From positions 1 through 5,183 of the forward strand of contig JAAHHL010000595.1 of the NCBI GenBank assembly GCA_010672185.1: a stretch of 5,183 bases of DNA, written 5' to 3'. The notes below the pieces were generated by a model. The model did not search any database. It was not told the origin of the DNA and saw only the letters and a program-made list of their open reading frames with translations. Source of the DNA: Caldora sp. SIO3E6. Lineage in GTDB: Bacteria; Cyanobacteriota; Cyanobacteriia; Cyanobacteriales; Coleofasciculaceae. The position numbers were made by a program, and so were the translations under genes. Below, piece after piece: positions 1 through 5,183 of this stretch; position 1 is the first letter of the stretch; each line of letters opens with the position of its first letter.

Positions 1-101
1 TTTTTTTTGTTTGTCAGGTGTCATCTGAGAATAAATTCTTGATTGGTTGAGGTAGCGGTCACTAGATAACCTTAATTTATTCATTTTGTCAAGTAGTTCA
101 T

Positions 102-623
102 TTGTTCGGCAAATTTGACCTGCTCCCGTACAAAGTCAAAGCTAAACAAGCTCAATACCGAGCTATCGATGAAGCAATTAGAACGGTTCAGTTCATCCGT
201 AACAAGTGTTTGCGTTATTGGATGGATGCACCAAGAGATGCCAAAATTAAGCGCTTTGACTTGAATAAATACTCGACAGAACTACGCAATGAATTCACAT
301 TTGTCAAAGACCTCAACTCAATGGCTTGTCAGGCATCCGCTGAACGAACGTGGTTAGCAATTTCTAGGTTTTACGATAATTGCAAGTCCAAGAAACCTGG
401 AAAGAAAGGATATCCTAGGTTTCAGAAAGACAACCGTTCAGTTGAGTACAAGACATCAGGATGGAAGCTTCACAAGAGTAAGCGACGACTCACTATTACG
501 GATAACAAAGGTATTGGGGAGCTTAAGCTATTAGGTAAGTGGGATATTCACACCTATCCTGTCAAAGCTATCAAGCGAGTTCGATTAATTCGTAGAGCTG
601 ATGGATATTATTTTCAGTACTAG
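102..623 (+). pseudogene. tnpB: TnpB (OrfB, IS605 family) N-terminal fragment, RuvC core deleted
   Basis: TnpB is the RNA-guided, RuvC-type DNA nuclease carried by IS200/IS605 elements; full-length members are usually about 370-420 aa. This frame gives 173 aa. The N-terminal helix-turn-helix region is recognisable at residues 10-42 (AIDEAIRTVQFIRNKCLRYW). It is followed by the family motif GYPRFQKDNRSVEYK (about 103-117) and the beta-rich segment ending ADGYYFQY. In intact members the next block is the first RuvC aspartate (GxDxGL type), but here a TAG stop comes immediately. All three catalytic acidic residues and the CxxC zinc finger are missing, so it is almost certainly inactive. The start is unclear: TTG at 102 is used here, the frame is open back to 66, and there is no ATG or clear Shine-Dalgarno. 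Sequence resembling the element's 3' end resumes about 2 bp after the stop in a different frame, which points to an internal deletion rather than a point mutation. Confidence 0.85.
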
Positions 624-624
624 C

Positions 625-712
625 GACCTCTACACTAGTTGGGGCAACCCTGCTAGAACAAGTGGCTACGACGAACTTAGAATCCCTGTCTATGCAAGAG
701 CAGGGAGTGTCA
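625..712 (+). other. Residual tnpB 3' end / right-end (omega-RNA scaffold) segment
   Basis: This stretch reads open from 625 to a TAA at 724-726, in a frame shifted relative to the tnpB fragment, and gives residues such as SWGNPARTSGYDELRIP. Its base sequence resembles the 3' terminus of cyanobacterial tnpB elements. It contains a short GTTG-ggg-CAAC stem (638-648) and the subterminal CCCTG/CAGGG hairpin. In this family the end of tnpB and the right end are transcribed as the omega-RNA (reRNA) scaffold, with the guide taken from the DNA just past the element. That role is established for the family; whether this relic is transcribed is unknown. Confidence 0.45.
683..706 (+). repeat. Subterminal right-end hairpin of the IS605-type element
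   Basis: TCCCTG (683-688) and CAGGGA (701-706) are perfect complements around a 12-nt loop, a few bases before the presumed element end. IS200/IS605 elements carry such imperfect or perfect hairpins at their ends, where the Y1 transposase recognises single-stranded DNA. Position and form fit this, although no transposase gene is present here. Confidence 0.6.
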
Positions 713-1786
713 AACCCGTCTTGTAACCCATGAAGCCGTGTTAGTGATGGCTAGAAACACCCCTACTCCACCACCAATGGCTATTGCGAGAGCCAGAATT
801 GGTGCTAAAAATGCCATAAAAATCATGAACCACGTTGAGTCTGAACCGACTGTACTTACTGAACTTATCAGTACTCTACCAGCTAATCCGGCAATGATGC
901 TGAAGGAGAGCTTTGCTATGCCAAAGGAGAAAAATCCCGTCAACCACGCATAAATTGGCTTACCACCAACAGGTAGCAAGGATGCACCCACAGCTATTGG
1001 TCCTAAAGCTGCCGTTAGTAACATGGCAACCTCTATCAAGTTCTGGAAAGCATAATGGGATGAAAGCAAGAAACTTTTTGTCTCAGCCTGTGATGTGGAG
1101 CCAAGTAGAGCATTAAAAGATAGTTCTGGGGCTTGACCTTTTTCAGCTTCATCTACAATACTTTCGACTTGAGCCTTTAGAGCTTCTATCCACTGAACTG
1201 TTTCAGTATCAGATACTATTGAATCTTCATACTGATCCAAGAGCCTCTTAATTTTGCCTTGAGCTTCTTGAAGACAATTAATTTGTTGTTGACCTGTTAA
1301 AGATTGGCAAGGGCGCAATAAAGAGCCAACAACTTCTTCAACAGCTCCCTTTGTAATAGCTTTCTGGTAATTACCTCTTAAGTCTAAACTTGAATCCAGC
1401 ACCTGCTGATTTACGTCATTCATGTAGCCACGTACTTGCAACGTCAACTGAGACAGGATAGCTCCGTTATTTGCCAGAAACAAGACTACTATAAATGGCC
1501 AAATTAAAGCTGATATAGGTCGAGTAAATTCTCCCTCTATCAAGTCTCTAAGCCATTGAACCATGAAAAATAATAGAGTACCTACTGCAAAAAAAGTACC
1601 GACATTTGTGATAATCCCATACAAGTCACCAGTTAATACATCCTGCCATTGTGTATCCCAGGCTTGACCAATGTTTTTTGCCGTGGTTCCACCCTGATCT
1701 AAAATACTATCACTGCCAAGATTCTGAGCAAGAAGAATTGATTTTGTAGATAAGCGAGATAACAACATAGTTAGGGCTTGCCTCAT
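710..1786 (-). CDS. Polytopic membrane protein in VirB6/TrbL position, C-terminus set by IS end
   Basis: This 358-aa protein has about five hydrophobic helices: residues 55-79, 91-113, 247-272, 277-308 and 317-348. A long soluble loop (about 115-245) is rich in charged, helix-forming residues and carries a cysteine pair (C160, C171). Few-helix membrane proteins with a large central loop are typical of VirB6/TrbL, the inner-membrane channel part of type IV secretion. The order ATPase, secreted protein, membrane protein supports that reading, but I see no diagnostic motif, so the function is inferred. The ATG at 1786 has no obvious Shine-Dalgarno. An in-frame stop at 1820-1822 excludes longer forms, and ATG at 1768 (residue 7), about 12 nt after a GAGG, is an alternative start. 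The TGA stop (710-712) lies in the terminal bases of the adjoining IS relic, so the native protein may have been longer. The Rpn gene separates it from its likely upstream operon partners. Confidence 0.7.
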   Translation of the reverse strand: MRQALTMLLSRLSTKSILLAQNLGSDSILDQGGTTAKNIGQAWDTQWQDVLTGDLYGIITNVGTFFAVGTLLFFMVQWLRDLIEGEFTRPISALIWPFIVVLFLANNGAILSQLTLQVRGYMNDVNQQVLDSSLDLRGNYQKAITKGAVEEVVGSLLRPCQSLTGQQQINCLQEAQGKIKRLLDQYEDSIVSDTETVQWIEALKAQVESIVDEAEKGQAPELSFNALLGSTSQAETKSFLLSSHYAFQNLIEVAMLLTAALGPIAVGASLLPVGGKPIYAWLTGFFSFGIAKLSFSIIAGLAGRVLISSVSTVGSDSTWFMIFMAFLAPILALAIAIGGGVGVFLAITNTASWVTRRV

Positions 1787-1813
1787 CGAGTCGATTGATT
1801 CGGGTTTTGAATC

Positions 1814-1841
1814 TGTTCCCTACTCCCTGTTCCCTGTTCCC
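1814..1841 (-). repeat. Short tandem heptamer repeat (STRR-like), 4 units
   Basis: Four consecutive 7-mers on the plus strand read TGTTCCC, TACTCCC, TGTTCCC, TGTTCCC; the second differs at two positions. On the minus strand this is GGGAACA repeated, lying in the leader of the VirB6-like gene. Short tandem heptanucleotide repeats in intergenic DNA are common in heterocystous and other filamentous cyanobacteria. Copy number may vary between strains. Confidence 0.7.
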
Positions 1842-1863
1842 TTGTTTCTCGAGAGTAATAAGC

Positions 1864-1871
1864 GCGATCGC
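1864..1871. repeat. HIP1 palindrome GCGATCGC
   Basis: Perfect copy of the highly iterated palindrome typical of many cyanobacterial genomes, located in the divergent intergenic region. It supports the host assignment rather than a local function. Confidence 0.85.
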
Positions 1872-1875
1872 AGAT

Positions 1876-1921
1876 CTTATTGTACAATTTTAAGTATGTG
1901 TAAAGTATATGCTATCTAAAA
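1876..1921. promoter_or_regulatory. AT-rich possible divergent promoter region
   Basis: A markedly AT-rich stretch lies between the two divergent genes. On the minus strand, TACAAT (1879-1884) is a fair -10 for the VirB6-like gene; the nearest -35-like TTTACA (1899-1904) is only 14 bp away, shorter than ideal. On the plus strand, TTGTAC (1880-1885) precedes TAAAGT or TATATG-like boxes with imperfect spacing. It is the best place in the gap for promoters, but neither match is good. Confidence 0.25.
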
Positions 1922-1953
1922 TTAGCACCTCAGCTTTTCGGCTGAGGTGCTAA
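1922..1953 (-). terminator. Perfect 13-bp stem hairpin, possible minus-strand intrinsic terminator
   Basis: TTAGCACCTCAGC (1922-1934) pairs perfectly with GCTGAGGTGCTAA (1941-1953) around a six-base loop, TTTTCG. Read on the minus strand the stem is followed by TTTTAGAT, a short U-run that fits a weak intrinsic terminator. Read on the plus strand it is followed by AGAGGC with no U-run. As a minus-strand terminator it would stop transcripts arriving from the ATPase/VirB5-like genes before they reach the VirB6-like gene. It could instead be a 5' leader structure of the Rpn mRNA or a dispersed palindromic repeat. Confidence 0.5.
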
Positions 1954-2032
1954 AGAGGCAGCTTTCGGATACTCCCAAGAAAAGACCAAATCTGTCACAA
2001 TAGATGAAGTAGCTTTTCCCATTGATGCCGTT

Positions 2033-2971
2033 ATGCCCCAAACACACATCAGATTTGATTGGGCGATTAAAAAATTACTCAGAAACAAAGCTAATTATGT
2101 AGTTTTGGCAGGTTTCCTCAGCGAATTATTGGGGAAACAAGTCAAGATACAATCCATACTCGAAAGTGAAAGCAATCGACAAGCAGAGGATGACAAGCTC
2201 AATCGAGTCGATATCGTAGCGGAAAATGACCAGGGTGAATTGATTCTCATTGAAGTGCAAAATAGTACAGAGCAAGATTATTTTCATCGGATGCTCTACG
2301 GCACAGCGAAACTCATTACGGAATTTCTGGAAAAAGGAGAACCTTACAGTAAGGTTAAAAAAGTCTATTCAGTTAATGTAGTCTACTTTTCCTTAGGACA
2401 AGGTGATGATTATATTTACCAAGGGAGATTAGATTTTCATGGTCTGCACTTGGAAGACTCTTTAAGGCCATCGCTCAGACAGGAGAAGCTGTTTAATATC
2501 AAGAAAGTATATGAGATATTTCCTGAGTATTATCTGATTAAGGTAAACAACTTTAACGACGTAGCGAAGAATACCTTGGATGAATGGATATATTTCCTGA
2601 AAAAGAGCCAAATCAAAGAGGAATTCACAGCCCAAGGCTTAGCGGAAGCGAAGGAAAATTTACTAGTAGATAGCTTGAACGAAGAAGAAAGAGCAAACTA
2701 CCTGAAATATATGGAGAATAGGCGTTATGAAATCAGCATAATCGAAGGTTCGCGCTCAGAGGGAAGATTGGAGGGTCGAGAAGAAGGTATCAAGGAGGGT
2801 CGAGAAGAAGGTATCAAGGAGGGTCGAGAAGAAGGTATCAAGGAAGGTATAGAGCAAGGCAAACAGCAGGAAAAGGTTAATATAGCTAGAACATTCAAAC
2901 ACGAAGGAATAGATATTGAGACGATCGCACTTGCAACAGGATTGACTAGAGAACAGATTGAGAAACTGTAA
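2033..2971 (+). CDS. Rpn family recombination-promoting nuclease / PD-(D/E)XK putative transposase
   Basis: This 312-aa protein matches the Rpn/PDDEXK 'putative transposase' family, common in cyanobacteria. The N-terminal opening (residues 7-45, RFDWAIKKLLRNKANYVVLAGFLSELL) is family-typical. The nuclease motif is visible as D60 in RVDIVAE and E74-V-Q76 in LILIEVQ, the D...ExQ variant of PD-(D/E)XK. Residues 82-90 (DYFHRMLYG) and the YSVNVVYFSLG strand also fit. Characterised relatives are metal-dependent DNA endonucleases that stimulate recA-independent recombination; the role here is inferred from that. The C-terminal region (about 240-280) is a charged EGREEGIK repeat, probably a helix or coiled coil, followed by a small helical end (285-312) resembling the tail of many family members. 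The catalytic residues are intact. It is antisense to the secretion genes on both sides and ends 16 bp from the convergent VirB5-like gene. The ATG at 2033 lacks a visible Shine-Dalgarno; the frame extends upstream without an ATG. Confidence 0.88.
   Translation: MPQTHIRFDWAIKKLLRNKANYVVLAGFLSELLGKQVKIQSILESESNRQAEDDKLNRVDIVAENDQGELILIEVQNSTEQDYFHRMLYGTAKLITEFLEKGEPYSKVKKVYSVNVVYFSLGQGDDYIYQGRLDFHGLHLEDSLRPSLRQEKLFNIKKVYEIFPEYYLIKVNNFNDVAKNTLDEWIYFLKKSQIKEEFTAQGLAEAKENLLVDSLNEEERANYLKYMENRRYEISIIEGSRSEGRLEGREEGIKEGREEGIKEGREEGIKEGIEQGKQQEKVNIARTFKHEGIDIETIALATGLTREQIEKL
2771..2850 (+). repeat. In-frame 24-bp tandem repeat in the Rpn gene (3 perfect copies plus remnant)
   Basis: Three identical 24-bp units lie at 2771-2794, 2795-2818 and 2819-2842, followed by a partial copy, GAAGGTAT (2843-2850). 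Each unit encodes EGREEGIK (residues 247-270), so unit gain or loss keeps the frame. Exact identity at every codon position, including synonymous sites, indicates recent duplication or slippage. Confidence 0.92.
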
Positions 2972-2987
2972 TTTGATGTCGGGTACT

Positions 2988-3914
2988 TCACTTCTTTGAC
3001 TCTTCTTGTGAATAACCAAGCAGCAAGTCAGTTTGAGCAGCAACCCGGAAAAGGTTAGCTGCCGAAGCGGCTTCTTCTACCCGTCTTGCTCGATTCGCCT
3101 CGTCCATTTGTCTTGAGATATTAGTTAGGTTCAAGTTGGTGTATTGCTGGTCTTTGTTGATCTGTGTTGTACTAGATAACATCTCTCCCAGGATTTTTGA
3201 CTGTTCTACTTGTAGAGCAGCTAGCCCTTCCCATGCTTCTTGACTTAGCTGTGAGTGCTGGTACTGTGCCTTTACCATTAACTTCACTACATCTTGGGTG
3301 TTATCTTCCCCATCGGCTTCTTGATATGTATTCTTAATTTGGTTTTTCTGCGTATTAAGTTCAGAGTTCCAACTTCCCGATACAGATTTATCTGTACCTT
3401 GATAGATTTGTTCAATATTATCAACGGTGGTTTGAGTCTGGTTTAGTAAGTCTTTCATCCGCGTCTGTCCCTCTTTTCCCAAGACACCATCGACTGCACC
3501 ACGAGTAATCTGGCGGTCAATTTCATTGCCGACTATCAACTCTCGAACAACTGAATTGTTTTCAAAGGCGTCAGTTGGTTTACCTAGATCAATTTTCTGC
3601 TCAGCGTTTTTCCGAGCCCTATTGGGGTTAGAAATACCTAAATCACCTTCTGAGCCTGTGAGAAATTGCTCAGAATCACTTTCCTCAATTGGCTTGAGCA
3701 TTGCTTTTACTTGCTCTTTTGTGTAGATCTGAAACTCTCCAGTATAGTCCATAAATTGAGTCCAAACATCCCCTAACTCTGCCATTGCTGGCAAGATGCC
3801 GAGGAAGGCAACAGAAAAAAGGGAAAGAGTTATCATTGTGCCTTTCCTTCGTTGAGAAATGGGCTGGCATCTCTTTTGAGTCGGTTTTTGGTTTAGTTTC
3901 TGTGTTTGGTTCAT
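2988..3914 (-). CDS. Secreted coiled-coil protein in VirB5/TrbJ position
   Basis: This 308-aa protein has a clear export signal: a basic N-region (residues 1-26 with several K/R), a hydrophobic core (27-43, ITLSLFSVAFLGILP) and an AMA site suggesting cleavage after A45. The mature part is hydrophilic and largely helical, with heptad-like Q/E/L-rich stretches at about 150-195 and 205-290, and no cysteine after residue 16. An exported helical protein of about 260 residues encoded between a VirB4-like ATPase and a VirB6-like membrane protein is what VirB5/TrbJ (minor pilin or pilus-tip adhesin) looks like, but I see no family-specific motif. The start at 3914 is supported by AGAGGA 8 nt upstream. 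The gene lies 67 bp after the ATPase stop, so the two are probably co-transcribed. The 3' end converges on the Rpn gene with a 16-bp gap and no terminator. Confidence 0.7.
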   Translation of the reverse strand: MNQTQKLNQKPTQKRCQPISQRRKGTMITLSLFSVAFLGILPAMAELGDVWTQFMDYTGEFQIYTKEQVKAMLKPIEESDSEQFLTGSEGDLGISNPNRARKNAEQKIDLGKPTDAFENNSVVRELIVGNEIDRQITRGAVDGVLGKEGQTRMKDLLNQTQTTVDNIEQIYQGTDKSVSGSWNSELNTQKNQIKNTYQEADGEDNTQDVVKLMVKAQYQHSQLSQEAWEGLAALQVEQSKILGEMLSSTTQINKDQQYTNLNLTNISRQMDEANRARRVEEAASAANLFRVAAQTDLLLGYSQEESKK

Positions 3915-3922
3915 AAAAATAT

Positions 3923-3928
3923 TCCTCT
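3923..3928 (-). promoter_or_regulatory. Ribosome binding site of the VirB5-like gene
   Basis: AGAGGA on the minus strand sits 8 nt before the ATG at 3914. It supports that start over the internal ATG at residue 27, which would remove the basic N-region of the signal peptide. Confidence 0.65.
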
Positions 3929-3981
3929 GTCAAAAATAATCACTAACAATGCTGAGTAGTTTTAGTATTGCTGCCAGCTAG

Positions 3982-5183
3982 CTAAACTCCAGAAACTTTG
4001 CCAACGAGTTCTCGTGCCAAGACAGAAAGACCTTCATACTTATCAATATACTCTTTCATTATTTGGTTTCGTTTCGCTTGCTCATTGGGATGGTTAGCAA
4101 CTACTGCCAATTGTTCATAGGCTGGATAGTAACGACAGAAGGTATAGCTGCCATTATCATCAAGCAACCATTGGCTGTAAAAGCTTTCCCGGTTAGGCAA
4201 AAAGCTTTCTGAGGCATTACGGCTGATAATCTCCCCAGGATACTTCCAGATCTGCTCGAAGCTGTCTATTGCCCCTTTCTGAATCTTACCAATTAATCTA
4301 GTGGGGAAGTTTTGGAAAATCTTGGCGGTAACTTTGGAGTTAGCGATCGCAGCAGGTTCTTGAGCTGAAAGAATTACCCGTACCCGCTGAGCATTTCTCT
4401 TGTCGCAGAGTTGGCTAACTAACTCAGCCATGTGCTCAAATTCCAGCAGATTTGGTGCTTCATCAATAAACAGGATTGGCCCTTGAGCTTTGAAGGTGGA
4501 AGCTTGATGACTAAGCGCTTGTCGAATGGCGGCACAGACTGCTGCATCTTGCACCTCAGAACTATTTCCCAGAGCAAAAAACAACAGTTGAGCGTCCTTT
4601 GGCAAACGAGACAGATTGCGTAACACCTGAGAGATGTTCCAATAAGCGCTATTCCCCTTAAAGAAGTTGGCGTAGTCAGTAAAAGTGAAAGAGCCATCAG
4701 GTTTGGGATAGTCCAAGGCAACAATCGGAATTCCCAAAGCCAGAGCTTGGGTAAGAATGCCACAAACTAAGACAGATTTTCCAGCACCATTCGTGCCCAA
4801 TATAGCTAAATTTTTGTACTGGTTGAATAAATCCAAATGAATCGGCGTACCCCCCTCATCTGCAATCAACTCCAATCCTTGGGAATCAATAGCCTTAGTC
4901 ATGACTAAAGGAATTACCCCAGGAACCTCGCTTGTCAGGTATTTTTGACAACGGTTGAACGGGGTTTCCAAGAGGCGCTCCCAGACAATAGGGAAGGTTT
5001 GCAGCCAAATTCTCCCAGCATATTCTTTTTCTCGTATCACCCAGGCAGGACGTTGAAACCAGTTCTCGATATACTGACAGGCATGATCAAGCTGCTTTGA
5101 GGTTGAGCGATGGACAAGGATCGCGATTCCCCCGTGGACTTGAGGGGAATTTTCTTGAGGGGAATTGACCCCGCTGAGTTGAC
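3982..5183 (-). CDS. VirB4/TraC-like conjugation ATPase, 5' end outside window
   Basis: VirB4-family ATPases power assembly of the type IV secretion apparatus at the inner membrane. Counting from an in-frame GTG at 5040, Walker A is GTNGAGKS (82-89), Walker B is ILFIDEAPN (189-197, with D193 and E194), LSAQEP (224-229) is the sensor-like motif, and NFPTRLIGKI (244-253) resembles the VirB4 arginine region. The C-terminal part (300-352) is helical. The GTG is probably not the true start: no stop occurs upstream, and the frame continues to the window edge for 47 more codons. Those codons encode plausible VirB4 N-domain sequence (GGIAILVHRSTSKQLDHACQ, then YIENWFQRPAW) that joins smoothly to IREKEYAGR. 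VirB4 proteins are usually 600-900 aa, so at least 200 residues are likely missing. It precedes the VirB5-like gene by 67 bp on the same strand. HerA/FtsK-type ATPases are the main alternative, but gene context favours VirB4. Confidence 0.82.
   Translation of the reverse strand, partial: QLSGVNSPQENSPQVHGGIAILVHRSTSKQLDHACQYIENWFQRPAWVIREKEYAGRIWLQTFPIVWERLLETPFNRCQKYLTSEVPGVIPLVMTKAIDSQGLELIADEGGTPIHLDLFNQYKNLAILGTNGAGKSVLVCGILTQALALGIPIVALDYPKPDGSFTFTDYANFFKGNSAYWNISQVLRNLSRLPKDAQLLFFALGNSSEVQDAAVCAAIRQALSHQASTFKAQGPILFIDEAPNLLEFEHMAELVSQLCDKRNAQRVRVILSAQEPAAIANSKVTAKIFQNFPTRLIGKIQKGAIDSFEQIWKYPGEIISRNASESFLPNRESFYSQWLLDDNGSYTFCRYYPAYEQLAVVANHPNEQAKRNQIMKEYIDKYEGLSVLARELVGKVSGV
4343..4350. 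repeat. HIP1 palindrome GCGATCGC
   Basis: Second perfect HIP1 copy, inside the ATPase coding region where it encodes part of the AIAN segment (residues 231-234 from the GTG). It is consistent with a cyanobacterial host and with this module having resided in such genomes. Confidence 0.85.
5139..5166 (-). repeat. Two-unit 15-bp-period in-frame repeat in the ATPase gene
   Basis: CTTGAGGGGAATT occurs at 5139-5151 and again at 5154-5166, a period of 15 bp. On the coding strand it gives the doubled peptide NSPQE-NSPQ, a short polar linker upstream of the first recognisable N-domain strand. It keeps the frame, so it is probably a small slippage duplication in a flexible segment. Confidence 0.7.

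Larger units (their letters stand above)
1..712 (+). mobile_element. Internally deleted IS200/IS605-type (tnpB-only) insertion element
   Basis: The 5' part of a tnpB gene (102-623) is followed directly by about 90 bp that read as the conserved 3' terminus of the same element type. That terminus ends in a subterminal hairpin (683-706) and the terminal bases GTGTCAA (706-712 region). The stretch between them that should encode the RuvC catalytic core and zinc finger, roughly 600-700 bp, is absent. No tnpA (Y1 transposase) is seen. The right boundary is placed at about 712 from remembered ends of related cyanobacterial elements. The left boundary is uncertain: the non-coding leader 1-101 looks like part of the element and may start at or before position 1. 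The element abuts, and probably truncates, the VirB6-like gene on the other strand. It cannot encode a working nuclease but could in principle still be mobilised in trans if both ends are intact. Confidence 0.72.
1787..2032. other. Divergent intergenic region between VirB6-like and Rpn genes
   Basis: These 246 bp hold, from left to right: a four-unit heptamer repeat (1814-1841), a HIP1 octamer (1864-1871), an AT-rich stretch (about 1876-1921), a strong hairpin (1922-1953), and about 80 bp before the Rpn start in which I see no clear ribosome binding site or other element. No convincing coding potential was found on either strand. Confidence 0.7.

Noticed and set aside
14..39. Possible left-end hairpins of the IS605-type element (TCAG/CTGA and AGAAT/ATTCT)
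   Set aside because: Stems are only 4-5 bp, one with a two-base loop, and the left boundary of the element is not known, so no separate feature is claimed.
738..1116. Plus-strand open frames opposite the VirB6-like gene
   Set aside because: They are fully antisense to a gene with clear membrane-protein character and show no recognisable protein features or ribosome binding sites.
1882..1898. Possible NtcA site in the AT-rich leader
   Set aside because: The spaced triplets read TAC-N8-GTA, the reverse of the GTA-N8-TAC consensus.
2771..2850. Possible CRISPR-like array
   Set aside because: The repeats are directly adjacent with no spacers and are translated in frame within the Rpn gene.
2756..3043. 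Minus-strand open frame with a repeated LDTFFSTL-type motif across the Rpn 3' end
   Set aside because: It is the antisense reading of the 24-bp repeat in the Rpn gene and overlaps the VirB5-like 3' end; there is no independent start signal.
3947..3970. Possible hairpin CAATGCT/AGTATTG between the ATPase and VirB5-like genes
   Set aside because: The 7-bp AT-rich stem contains a G-T wobble and lacks a following T-run; it is too weak to call a terminator.
4419..4763. Open frames on both strands inside the ATPase gene
   Set aside because: They overlap the Walker B region of a clearly conserved ATPase frame and are shadows of it.

Overview
The window looks cyanobacterial. It carries two perfect copies of the HIP1 octamer GCGATCGC (1864-1871 and 4343-4350) and one near-copy (around 2923-2929). 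It also has a short heptanucleotide repeat of the kind common in filamentous cyanobacteria, an Rpn/PD-(D/E)XK 'putative transposase' gene, and an IS200/IS605-type tnpB relic whose conserved 3' end resembles those I know from cyanobacterial genomes. No ribosomal or tRNA gene is present to refine this, and the taxonomic call is inference.

The backbone is a minus-strand run of three genes that resembles part of a type IV secretion/conjugation (mating-pair formation) locus, in transcription order. First is a VirB4/TraC-like ATPase (5183 to 3982); its reading frame stays open to the right edge of the window, so its 5' end is missing. Second is a secreted coiled-coil protein in the VirB5/TrbJ position (3914 to 2988), with a good Shine-Dalgarno sequence and a clear signal peptide. 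Third is a polytopic membrane protein in the VirB6/TrbL position (1786 to 710). Only the ATPase has diagnostic motifs; the VirB5 and VirB6 roles rest on topology and gene order.

Two selfish-looking elements have broken up this run. Between the VirB5-like and VirB6-like genes, on the opposite strand, sits an intact Rpn-family nuclease gene (2033-2971) with a perfect in-frame triplication of a 24-bp unit near its 3' end. Its leader region (1787-2032) holds a perfect 13-bp stem hairpin, an AT-rich possible divergent promoter and the heptamer repeat. At the 3' end of the VirB6-like gene lies an internally deleted IS605-type element (about 1-712). It keeps the N-terminal third to half of TnpB and the terminal omega-RNA/right-end segment, but has lost the RuvC nuclease core and zinc finger. 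The stop codon of the VirB6-like gene lies inside the element's terminal bases, so that protein's C-terminus appears to be set by the insertion.

Taken together, this is a piece of an integrated or plasmid-borne conjugation module that has been colonised and possibly damaged by mobile elements. I found no CRISPR array, tRNA, rRNA or origin. The most notable points are the antisense Rpn gene splitting the secretion genes, the hairpin that may insulate the VirB6-like gene from upstream transcription, and the nuclease-less tnpB relic with its RNA-guide end preserved.
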